DNA of 29,227 nucleotides from Acidobacteriota bacterium (GTDB lineage Bacteria; Acidobacteriota; Vicinamibacteria; Vicinamibacterales; JAFNAJ01), in assembly GCA_017860085.1 (NCBI GenBank), contig JAFNAJ010000004.1, forward strand, positions 1-29,227, in the 5' to 3' direction. Positions 8,202-15,499 of the stretch are shown piece after piece; within the stretch, counting starts at the first letter, position 1, and each line of letters begins with the position of its first letter. The notes under the pieces are model-generated. The model saw only the letters and a list, made by a program, of their open reading frames with translations, was not told the DNA's origin and did not search any database. The translations under genes were made by a program, and so were the position numbers.

Positions 8202-10784
8202 ATGACATTCGTTGCCCGCATGGCTGTGCGCGAGATCAAGGCGTCGTGGAAGCGCCTGCTGTTCTTCTTCTTGTGCGTCGCCATTGGGGTTGCAGCCATC
8301 GTGGCGCTCCGCTCGGTGGTGCAGACCGTCCGCGGCGCCCTGCAGGATCAGGCCCGCGCCCTGTTGGCGGCCGACGTCGTGGTGCAGACCAACCGCCCAT
8401 GGGACGACCAGACGTTGACCAAGGTCGACGAGCGCCTGGCCGAGGCGCGGGTCGCAGCCCGCACCGAGCTGATTGAAACGACGACCATGGTGCGTCCCGC
8501 CGACCCCGCAAAGGGCGGCGTGCGGATGGTGGAGCTACAGGGGATCTCCCCGGGGTTTCCCCTCCATGGGGCCGTGGTGCTCCAGGACGGTGTGCGGTTC
8601 CGTCACGAACTGCTCGCTGACCGCGGCGCGCTCGTCCGTCCGGAGCTGCTCGTGCAGCTGGACCTGCGGGTCGGCGATCGCCTGCTCATTGGCGACACGT
8701 CGTTCACGATTCGAGGCGTCGTCGCGAGCGAGCCCGGCAGACGAGTTGGCGCGTTCAGTTTTGGCGGGCGGGTCCTGGTCGACCGCGCCGAGCTGCTTGG
8801 CACGGGCCTGTTGAGCCTCGGCAGCCGGGCGCGCTACGCGATCATGCTCCGCGTGCCGGACGACTCGATGGAGCAGCTCGTGCGCACGTTGCGTCGTGAC
8901 TTCCCGCAGCAGTACGTCAGCGTGAGGTCGTATCGCGGTACCGAGGACCAGATCGGCGAGGAACTGCAGCGAGCGGAGAACTACCTCAGCCTCGTGGGCT
9001 TTGTCGTGCTCGTGCTGGGCGGGATCGGGGTCTGGAGCGTGACCCGCGTGTTCGTCCACCAGAAGGTCCGGTCGATCGCCGTGATGAAGTGCGTCGGGGC
9101 CTCGAGTGCGCAAGTGCTTGCCGTCTACGTCACCCAGGTCGCGGCGCTGTCGATGGCTGGGAGCCTGCTGGGCGTGGCCTTGGCACGCCTGGCGCTGCTG
9201 GCCATCCCATCCAGGTGGCTCGACGGGCTGGGTGGTGTGACGCCGAGCCTTACGACGTCGGCCGTTCTCCAGGGAGTCGGGGTCGGCCTGCTGGTGTCGT
9301 TGCTGTTCGCCCTCGTCCCCCTGCTCGAGACGAGGCGCGTCAAACCGCTCCTGCTGCTGCGCGACCAGGTGACGGCGGCGCCACCCTCTCCGGCGGAGCG
9401 GCGCAGGCTGCGCGAGCGGGTGGTCGGGCGGCTGCGGGGCACCGACTGGACCAAGGTCGCCACGGCGTTCGGCGTTGGTCTCGCCCTCGCCTTGGTGGCC
9501 GGATGGCAGGCCGGATCGCTGCGTGTCGGCCTGTTGGTGTCGGTGGGGTTTCTCGCGGTGGCGCTCGTGCTGGGCCTGGCGGCCACTGGCCTGGTTCGCG
9601 CGGTGCGTCCCCTCCGCCGGGTGCGCGTGTTTCCGGTCAGGCATGCGGCCATCAGCGTGCAGCGCCCCGGGGGCCAGACCCGCGTCATTCTCATCGCGGT
9701 CGGCCTCGGCGCGTTCCTGATCCTCGGCGTCAAGGCGCTCGAGCGCAACCTGCTCAACGAGTTCTCGATCGAGGCTCGTGCCAACGGTCCCGACCTGTTT
9801 CTCATCGACGTGCAGCCCGACCAGGCGGAGCCGCTCGCGCGATTCCTCGAGGGTGCCGGACTGCAGTCGCCGGCGAGACTCCTGCCGGTGCTCCGGGCAC
9901 GGGTGACGGGCGTGAAAGGTCGCGACGTCAGTCTCGAGTCGTTCGACGACGTGCGATCGAGAGGCTCGCTCGCCCGTGAATACGTGGTCACGTTCCGAGA
10001 TCGCCTCGAGCCGAACGAGACGATTGTCGACGGCCAGTTCTGGACGGCTGCCCCGGCCACCGACGTCGAGGTGTCGATTGAGCGGAGCATCCGCGACCGA
10101 TTCCGGATCGCCATTGGCGACCGTATACGGTTCGACATCCTCGGTCGGGTCATCGAGGCACGCGTGACGAGCGTCCGCGAGGTCGAGTGGGCTGACACGC
10201 GTGCGGGCGGCTTCATGTTCGTCTTCCGCCCCGGGGCGCTCGACCAGGCGCCGCGTACCTACATCGCGATCGCGCGAGGGCCCGGGGACGCAGCCGAGCG
10301 GGCGCGACTGCAGCGGGCTGCCGTGGACCGGTTTCCAAATGTGTCGATCATCGACGCCCGGGAGATCGCCAAGACCGTGGAGGAGGTGTTGGGCAACGTC
10401 ACGATGGCGGTCTCTGTGGTTGGTGCAGTCGCGGTCTTCAGCGGGGCGCTGATTCTCATCGGCTCTGTGGCGATGACCAAGTTCGAGCGCCTGCACGAGG
10501 CGGCCGTCTTCAAGACGCTTGGTGCGGGCACGCGCACCATCGCGGCGACGATGGCGCTCGAGTACGGTACGCTTGGCCTGCTGGCGGGTGCCATCGGCGG
10601 CCTCGCGTCGGTGGCGTTGTCGTGGGTCGTGGCGTCTCGGGTGCTCGACATCCGGTGGGATCCGAGCGCGCTCTACGTGGCCGCCGGTGTCGTCATCACG
10701 GCCCTGACCGTGACCGTGGTCGGCGTTGTTGCCAGCGTCGACGTGCTCAGGCGGAAACCGTTGTCCGTGCTCAGGGCCGAGTAG
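8202..10784 (+). CDS. ybbP: YbbP-type ABC transporter permease (FtsX-like domains)
   Basis: The 860-residue permease has the duplicated FtsX/MacB layout of YbbP. It shows an N-terminal helix (LLFFFLCVAIGVAAIVALRS), a MacB-like periplasmic domain, an FtsX domain around 257-380 (ENYLSLVGFVVLVLGGIGVW...SIAVMKCVGAS), a central pair of helices near 425-470, a second periplasmic domain, and a C-terminal FtsX domain near 735-855 (VFSGALILIGSVAMTKFERLHEAAVFKTLGAG...). The repeated 'K.LGA/K.VGA' coupling segments contact the ATPase. Such proteins work as mechanotransmitters rather than channels. ATG at 8202 lies 9 bases after ybbA with a GAGGCAGGG stretch upstream. Probably ends the esterase-ABC operon. 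Confidence 0.9.
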   Translation: MTFVARMAVREIKASWKRLLFFFLCVAIGVAAIVALRSVVQTVRGALQDQARALLAADVVVQTNRPWDDQTLTKVDERLAEARVAARTELIETTTMVRPADPAKGGVRMVELQGISPGFPLHGAVVLQDGVRFRHELLADRGALVRPELLVQLDLRVGDRLLIGDTSFTIRGVVASEPGRRVGAFSFGGRVLVDRAELLGTGLLSLGSRARYAIMLRVPDDSMEQLVRTLRRDFPQQYVSVRSYRGTEDQIGEELQRAENYLSLVGFVVLVLGGIGVWSVTRVFVHQKVRSIAVMKCVGASSAQVLAVYVTQVAALSMAGSLLGVALARLALLAIPSRWLDGLGGVTPSLTTSAVLQGVGVGLLVSLLFALVPLLETRRVKPLLLLRDQVTAAPPSPAERRRLRERVVGRLRGTDWTKVATAFGVGLALALVAGWQAGSLRVGLLVSVGFLAVALVLGLAATGLVRAVRPLRRVRVFPVRHAAISVQRPGGQTRVILIAVGLGAFLILGVKALERNLLNEFSIEARANGPDLFLIDVQPDQAEPLARFLEGAGLQSPARLLPVLRARVTGVKGRDVSLESFDDVRSRGSLAREYVVTFRDRLEPNETIVDGQFWTAAPATDVEVSIERSIRDRFRIAIGDRIRFDILGRVIEARVTSVREVEWADTRAGGFMFVFRPGALDQAPRTYIAIARGPGDAAERARLQRAAVDRFPNVSIIDAREIAKTVEEVLGNVTMAVSVVGAVAVFSGALILIGSVAMTKFERLHEAAVFKTLGAGTRTIAATMALEYGTLGLLAGAIGGLASVALSWVVASRVLDIRWDPSALYVAAGVVITALTVTVVGVVASVDVLRRKPLSVLRAE

Positions 10785-10806
10785 CGGTCCGAGGCGGAAC
10801 GACAGG

Positions 10807-10820
10807 CGGCCTGAAGGCCG
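10807..10820 (+). terminator. Short GC hairpin after ybbP, possible weak terminator
   Basis: CGGCCT-GA-AGGCCG (10807-10820) is a perfect short inverted repeat 22 bases after the ybbP stop. It lacks a T-run, so termination strength is uncertain. The rest of the 148-base gap before dksA holds a -10-like TAAGAT at 10881-10886 without a well-spaced -35. Confidence 0.3.
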
Positions 10821-10932
10821 ACCGCGCACCGGGGGTGGGGAGAGCCGGACTTGCGGTCTGGTGGCGAGGGCGGGGCATGGTAAGATCAAGGGTCGGCTGC
10901 CAGCCCCCGGCGGCCTCAGGAGTGCACGCAAG

Positions 10933-11268
10933 ATGGACATGACCCACTACCGGGAATCGCTGCTGCGCAAGCGAGCCGAGATCCTCAGCGAGGGCGGCAT
11001 CAGGCCACTGCAGACCACGATGGAGAACAACAGCCGGCAGGGCGACCTCGCCGACCAGGCCAGTGGCAACAACGAGGTGCATATCCAGTTGAAGCTGCGC
11101 CAGACCGACGCGAAGATCCTGACGGCCATCGAGGAAGCGCTGTCGAGGATCGACAAGGGCAGCTACGGGATGTGCCGCGACTGCGGCGAACCGATTGCCG
11201 CCGCACGTCTGGAGGCGATTCCGTGGACCCGCGTGTGCATCACCTGCAAGGAGAAGCAGAGCGCGTGA
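10933..11268 (+). CDS. dksA: DksA/TraR-family zinc-finger transcription regulator (short form)
   Basis: The ATG at 10933 has an AGGAG ribosome site 10 bases upstream (10918-10922) and yields 111 residues, shorter than E. coli DksA (151). The C-terminus has the four-cysteine zinc finger, CRDCGEPI...WTRVCITC. The coiled-coil carries GDLADQAS, which fits the DxxDxA acidic tip motif that enters the RNA polymerase secondary channel in E. coli DksA. These features predict a real polymerase-binding DksA-like protein that works with ppGpp or alone. A longer in-frame extension to 10726 runs back into ybbP and is not needed. The stop overlaps the next gene start (GTGA, 11265-11268). Confidence 0.87.
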   Translation: MDMTHYRESLLRKRAEILSEGGIRPLQTTMENNSRQGDLADQASGNNEVHIQLKLRQTDAKILTAIEEALSRIDKGSYGMCRDCGEPIAAARLEAIPWTRVCITCKEKQSA

Positions 11269-11756
11269 AGACGTCCGACCTCACAGCCCTCCTCGGCGAG
11301 TTCTACCGCGAGAAGGCGGCGTTGGTGAGCCGACACATCGCGGGCGCGGCGCTCGTCTCGTCGTACGAGTTCAACAATGCCTACCAGTACATCATCAACC
11401 GCGATGAGACGCACCTCGACTGGCTGAGATCGGCGCTGGCCGATCAGGGTGTGACGGTGCCGGCCGACGTCGCGGCGCGTCCCACGCCGGCTGGTCGACG
11501 GGGCGCGGAACTCGAGAAGGCCGTGATCGAGGACGATGCCCGCCTCGTCCGTGAGTTCGTGACGACGTGGACGCCACGCGTCGCCGGTATGTCCCACGCC
11601 CGGCACCGCAAGATGCTGCAGATCGTCCTGGGGGAGTCCCAGGAGCAGCAGCGGTTCTTCGACGACATGCTCCGCGGCCGCGACGACGTGCTGGGTCGCC
11701 GTCATGCGAACACCGGCACGGGTGGCGGCGTGCTCGGCCAGCGCTGGCGCGAGTGA
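11265..11756 (+). CDS. Ferritin-like four-helix protein of unknown function
   Basis: The GTG at 11265 overlaps the dksA stop by 4 bases and has AAGGAG at 11248-11253; it gives 163 residues. The sequence is helical and rich in Glu/Asp/His/Arg. Segment SSYEFNNAYQYIINRDETHLDWLRSAL (33-57) resembles the first metal-binding helix pair of ferritin-like/rubrerythrin proteins, and a later GESQEQQRFFDDML (123-136) resembles the second, but the second histidine is missing (Gln/Arg instead). So a di-iron site is possible but incomplete by the usual pattern. Residues 65-85 look like a linker, and the tail (HANTGTGGGVLGQ) is flexible. Coupled to dksA and folK by GTGA overlaps. I infer a ferritin-like fold; no activity is assigned. 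Confidence 0.6.
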   Translation: MKTSDLTALLGEFYREKAALVSRHIAGAALVSSYEFNNAYQYIINRDETHLDWLRSALADQGVTVPADVAARPTPAGRRGAELEKAVIEDDARLVREFVTTWTPRVAGMSHARHRKMLQIVLGESQEQQRFFDDMLRGRDDVLGRRHANTGTGGGVLGQRWRE

Positions 11757-12205
11757 CCGTCCGCATCGCGGTCGCGCTCGGCAGCAACCTCGGCGACAGA
11801 CACGCGCACCTCGACTTCGCGGTCGGCAGACTCCGAAGCGCTGTCGACGCGCTCGTCGTGTCGCGCGCCATCGAGACCGATCCCGTCGGCGACTCGAGCC
11901 AGCCACGCTACTTGAACGCGGCAGCTGTCGGCGCGACGACGCTGTCCGCCCGCGCGCTGCTGGAGTTCCTGTTGCGAGTCGAGGCTGAGCGAGGCAGGCA
12001 GCGGCCGCATCCCGGGGCCGCGCGGACGCTCGATCTGGACCTGGTGTTCTACGGCGACGCGATCATCGCCGAACCCGGGCTCGAGGTGCCGCACCCGCGG
12101 TTCCGCGATCGGGCCTTCGTGCTCGAGCCGCTCGCCGAGGTCGCGCCGGATCTGCGCGATCCCGTGACGGGGCTCACCGTCGAGGCGCTCCTGGCCAGGC
12201 TCTAG
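11753..12205 (+). CDS. folK: FolK, hydroxymethyldihydropterin pyrophosphokinase
   Basis: HPPK transfers pyrophosphate from ATP to 6-hydroxymethyl-7,8-dihydropterin in folate synthesis. The GTG at 11753 overlaps the previous stop (GTGA) and starts MTVRIAVALGSNLGDR, the canonical N-terminus. The protein has 150 residues, close to the usual 155-165. Other hallmarks are ETDPVGDSSQPRYLNAA, then RPHPGAARTLDLDLVFYGD with the two metal-binding aspartates, and the substrate-loop VPHPRFRDRAFVLEPLAEVAP. It stands alone from folB/folP, which are often adjacent. The gene ends directly at the left arm of a large inverted repeat. Confidence 0.93.
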   Translation: MTVRIAVALGSNLGDRHAHLDFAVGRLRSAVDALVVSRAIETDPVGDSSQPRYLNAAAVGATTLSARALLEFLLRVEAERGRQRPHPGAARTLDLDLVFYGDAIIAEPGLEVPHPRFRDRAFVLEPLAEVAPDLRDPVTGLTVEALLARL

Positions 12206-12292
12206 AAACGGGGACACTCACCTTTTTCGATGATTACGATTCTCGACATGACGAATCTGTCATGGGCGAAAAAGATGAGTGTCCCCATTTCC
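12204..12292. repeat. Large imperfect inverted repeat, REP/MITE-like, between convergent genes
   Basis: A left arm at 12204-12229 (core GGGGACACTCACCTTTTTCG) and a right arm at 12267-12292 are reverse complements at 23 of 26 positions, with a 37-base centre. The centre holds its own perfect hairpin, CATGAC (12247-12252) and GTCATG (12259-12264). The element fills the whole gap between folK and the convergent RND gene. The GGGGACACTCA..TTTTTC end resembles palindromes that I associate with REP/RAYT-type repeats in environmental bacteria, but I cannot verify copy number here. No transposase is present, so it would be non-autonomous. It could also act as a two-way transcription terminator. Confidence 0.7.
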
Positions 12293-12297
12293 GTCGA

Positions 12298-15200
12298 TCA
12301 GTGGCCGCCCGACGCCGGCGCCTCGGCCGGTGTTTCAGGGCGGTGCACGCCCCGGCGCAGTCCTGCCAGCCCCTCCTCGAAGAGCGTGTAGACCGTCGGC
12401 ACGAACACGAGCGTGATGAGCGTCGAGGTGGTCAGCCCCCCGATGACCACCCGGGCCATCGGCGCCTGCAACTCGCCGCCCTCGCCGAGCGCCAGCGACA
12501 TGGGCACCAGACCGAGCACCGTCGTGAGCGTGGTCATCAGAATGGGGCGCAGGCGGGTGCGACCGGCCAGCTCGACCGCGTCCCGGAGTGGCATCCCATC
12601 TCGGCGTCGCAACGTGTTCGTGTAGTCCACGAGCAGGATCGCGTTGCTGACCACGATGCCCGCCAGCATGATCACGCCAATGTAGGCCTGCATGCTGAAC
12701 ACCGTGTTCGTGAGCTTCATCGCCAGCACCACGCCGATGGCCGCGAGCGGAATCGAGAACATGATGATGAACGGGTCGCGCAGCGACTCGTACTGCGCCG
12801 CCATCACCGCGTAGACCAGGACAATCGCCAGGATCAGCAGCAACTGGAGCTGTCGGAACGCCTTGGCCTGTTCCTCGACCTCGGCGCCGAACCCGACCGA
12901 GAAGTCCTTGGGGACCCGCAGCTGGGGCAGCAGGGCCTGCACCGACTTGACGGCCTCGCTGAGCGACGTCTCGATCTCGGCGTTGACCGTGGCGATGCGC
13001 TCCTGGTTCTTCCGATCGATCTGCGTCGGGCCCGCCTCGGGCTCGACGGCCATGAGGTTCTTGGCCTCGACCACCTGGCCCGTCGGCGTGCTGACCAGCA
13101 GGTCGTCCACGTCGGCGACGCGCTCGCGGTCCTCCTCACGCAGTCGAACGATGATGGGATACTCGAATCCGCGTTCACGGTAGTAGGCGGCCTGCGTGCC
13201 GGCGACGTTGGTGCGGATGGTGTTGGCGACGCCGCTCACCGTGAGACCCAGCAGCGCGGCCTTGTTGCGGTCGACGCGCACCGCCAGTTCGGGGCGGCCC
13301 TCTTCGCGACCGCGACGCACGTCGGTGACGCCCGGCGCGCTGCGCATGAGCGCCTCCGCCTCGACCATGAGACGCTTCGCGTCGTTCAGGTCGTGCCCGC
13401 GGATCTCGAGCGCCAGTCGCGCGTCGGTCATGCCGCCGAACATCCGGCTCATCTGGAAGTTGCCACCGGAGGCACGGGCCGTGACGATCACACCGGGAAG
13501 CCCTGAGAGCTGGCGGCGGAGCGCCATGGCGATATCGTTGTTCGAGCGAGTCCGCTCGGCCCTGGGCACGAGCCGGACCGTGACGTCGCCGCGGTGCGTG
13601 CCGCCGCCCATCCACCCGCCACCCCCGGCGGACGTGATCATGTTCGTGGCCTCGGGGACGTTCTTCCGGATCATCTGCTCGAGCTGCAGCATCACCGCTT
13701 CCGTTCGTTCGATGCGCGTGCCCACGGGCAGCTCCGCGTTGACGCGGACCTCGCCCTCGTCAGCCTGCGGCATCAACTCGAACTGCAGGGTGCCCATCAG
13801 CGCGATGGCCAGCACGAACAGCCCGGCTCCGACGAGGAGGACCGTCGGCCGGTGCTCGAGCGCCACGTGCAGGAGCTTGCGATACCCGTCGTCGAGGCGC
13901 TGGAGCGCCAGTTCACTCTGAACGTACAGCCGGCCCATGACGCCCTTGCGTTCCTTCCCTGTCGTGTGGATGAGCAGCTTCGAGCACAGCACAGGCACGA
14001 GGGTGACGGCGACGAACAGCGACATCGACAGCGAGAAGATCACGACCATCGCCAACTGGCCGAACAACACGCTCGAGACTCCGGAGAGGAAGAAGAACGG
14101 CACGAAGACCGCGCAGTGCGTCAGCGTGGAGGCCAGGATTGCCGACCAGATTTCCTCGCTCCCGTCGATGGCCGCCTGGAGCCGGCTCTTGCCGAGCGCC
14201 ATGTGGCGTTCGCTGTTCTCGAGGACGACGATCGCGGCGTCGACGATCATGCCGACGCCCAGCGCCAACCCCCCGAAGGTCATCGTGTTGAGCGTGTATC
14301 CCCCGAAGTAGAGCAGGACGAACGTGCCGATGATCGAAATGGGGATCGACGTGCAGATGATGAGCGTCGCCCGCGCGCTGCGCAGGAAGGCGAAAATCAC
14401 GAACACGACGAGGAACGAGCCGAGGAGCACGGCCTCGCGGACGCCGGCGATCGAGGCCTCGATGTAGCTCGACGTGTCGTTCGTGATGAGGATCCTGATG
14501 CCGCGAACCTCGCGGTTGATGCGCTCGACCTCGGCGCGCACCGCCTTGGCCACGGCGACGGTGTTCTCGCCCGACTGCTTCTGCACCTCGAGGCGGACGC
14601 CGGGCCTGCCGTTCACCCGCGTGATGTTTCTGACGTCCTCGGTGCCGTCGCGCACGGTGGCGATGTCGCGCAGGTACACGGGCACGCCATCCTTGGTCAT
14701 CACGACGAGGTTGCGGATCTCGTCGAGGTTCGCGAACTGCCCGGGGCTGCGCAGCAGGTACGTCATGTCCCCCTCGTCGATCTCCCCGAGGGGGATGTTC
14801 TGGTTCTCGGTGCGCAGCAGGGTGATGACGCGGTCGACCGAGAGGTGCAGCGCCGTGATCTTCTCGCGCGACAGTTCGATGCGAATCTGCCGGCGCAGGC
14901 CGCCGCGCACCGTCACCGCCGCGACGCCCGGCACGCGCTCGAGGCGGCGCGACAACTCGTTTTCCGCCAGTTCGCGCAGCGTCACCGGGTCGTAGTCGCC
15001 TTCGACGGCGAGCCAGATGATGGGAAACTGCGTCGAGTCGAACTTGAAGACGACGGGCGGGTCGGCATCTTCCGGCAGCCGCCCGCGCACGCGGTCGAGC
15101 CGGCTCCGCACGTCGTCAGCCGCCACGTTGAGGTTCGTGCCGTACGCGAAATTCAACCGGACGGTGCTGCTGCCCTCCGACGACGTCGAGTTGATCTGCT

Positions 15201-15432
15201 CGAGCCCGGCGACCGCCGCCACGCTCTGCTCGATGGGACGCGTGATCGTCTCCTCGATTTCGCGGGGGCCGACGCCCGGATAGCTGACCCGGACCGTGAG
15301 GCTGGGAAAGCTCACCTCGGGCATCAAGTCGACCGGGAGCTTCGCCAGGGAGATCGCGCCGAGGAGGATGATCACGGCGCTGATCATGAACATCGTGACC
15401 GGGCGGTGAATGGCCGTACGCGGAATGCTCAT
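12298..15432 (-). CDS. AcrB/HAE-type RND multidrug efflux pump
   Basis: The ATG at 15432 (MSIPRTAIHRPVTMFMISAVIILLG) has an AGGA ribosome site and gives 1044 residues; an in-frame TTG at 15474 would add 14 unneeded residues. The layout is that of a hydrophobe/amphiphile RND pump: TM1 with KLPVDLMPEV, a docking/porter domain, helix bundle, second porter domain, second helix bundle. TM4 reads LALGVGMIVDAAIVVLEN, so only one Asp (residue 398 from this start) sits where E. coli AcrB has D407-D408. The DFG..DGA metal signature is absent, so drugs, detergents or lipids are the likelier cargo. It ends the spy-tolC-adaptor-pump operon. Confidence 0.9.
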   Translation of the reverse strand: MSIPRTAIHRPVTMFMISAVIILLGAISLAKLPVDLMPEVSFPSLTVRVSYPGVGPREIEETITRPIEQSVAAVAGLEQINSTSSEGSSTVRLNFAYGTNLNVAADDVRSRLDRVRGRLPEDADPPVVFKFDSTQFPIIWLAVEGDYDPVTLRELAENELSRRLERVPGVAAVTVRGGLRRQIRIELSREKITALHLSVDRVITLLRTENQNIPLGEIDEGDMTYLLRSPGQFANLDEIRNLVVMTKDGVPVYLRDIATVRDGTEDVRNITRVNGRPGVRLEVQKQSGENTVAVAKAVRAEVERINREVRGIRILITNDTSSYIEASIAGVREAVLLGSFLVVFVIFAFLRSARATLIICTSIPISIIGTFVLLYFGGYTLNTMTFGGLALGVGMIVDAAIVVLENSERHMALGKSRLQAAIDGSEEIWSAILASTLTHCAVFVPFFFLSGVSSVLFGQLAMVVIFSLSMSLFVAVTLVPVLCSKLLIHTTGKERKGVMGRLYVQSELALQRLDDGYRKLLHVALEHRPTVLLVGAGLFVLAIALMGTLQFELMPQADEGEVRVNAELPVGTRIERTEAVMLQLEQMIRKNVPEATNMITSAGGGGWMGGGTHRGDVTVRLVPRAERTRSNNDIAMALRRQLSGLPGVIVTARASGGNFQMSRMFGGMTDARLALEIRGHDLNDAKRLMVEAEALMRSAPGVTDVRRGREEGRPELAVRVDRNKAALLGLTVSGVANTIRTNVAGTQAAYYRERGFEYPIIVRLREEDRERVADVDDLLVSTPTGQVVEAKNLMAVEPEAGPTQIDRKNQERIATVNAEIETSLSEAVKSVQALLPQLRVPKDFSVGFGAEVEEQAKAFRQLQLLLILAIVLVYAVMAAQYESLRDPFIIMFSIPLAAIGVVLAMKLTNTVFSMQAYIGVIMLAGIVVSNAILLVDYTNTLRRRDGMPLRDAVELAGRTRLRPILMTTLTTVLGLVPMSLALGEGGELQAPMARVVIGGLTTSTLITLVFVPTVYTLFEEGLAGLRRGVHRPETPAEAPASGGH

Positions 15433-15489
15433 GGCTCGATCCTGGGGACGGGAACGGTCCGACGACTGATTCAACAGACGGTATCAACC

Positions 15490-15495
15490 ACTATA
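15490..15495 (-). promoter_or_regulatory. Possible internal -10 element before the RND pump gene
   Basis: On the minus strand TATAGT (15490-15495) lies just after the adaptor stop codon and about 58 bases upstream of the pump ATG. No convincing -35 is seen upstream. It resembles the TATAGT and TATACT elements at 6698 and 25252. It might give extra transcription of the pump alone. Confidence 0.25.
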
Positions 15496-15499
15496 GCGC

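Noticed and set aside
8535..10940. Very long open frame antisense to the YbbP permease gene
   Set aside because: Its translation is Arg/His/Gln/Asp-rich with no family motif, while the sense strand codes for a clear FtsX-type permease. Long antisense frames are expected in high-GC genes.
934..15432. The two RND operons as a tandem duplication
   Set aside because: One pump has the CzcA metal signature (DFG..DGA) and the other the HAE type; adaptors and TolC proteins also differ, so they are separate systems.
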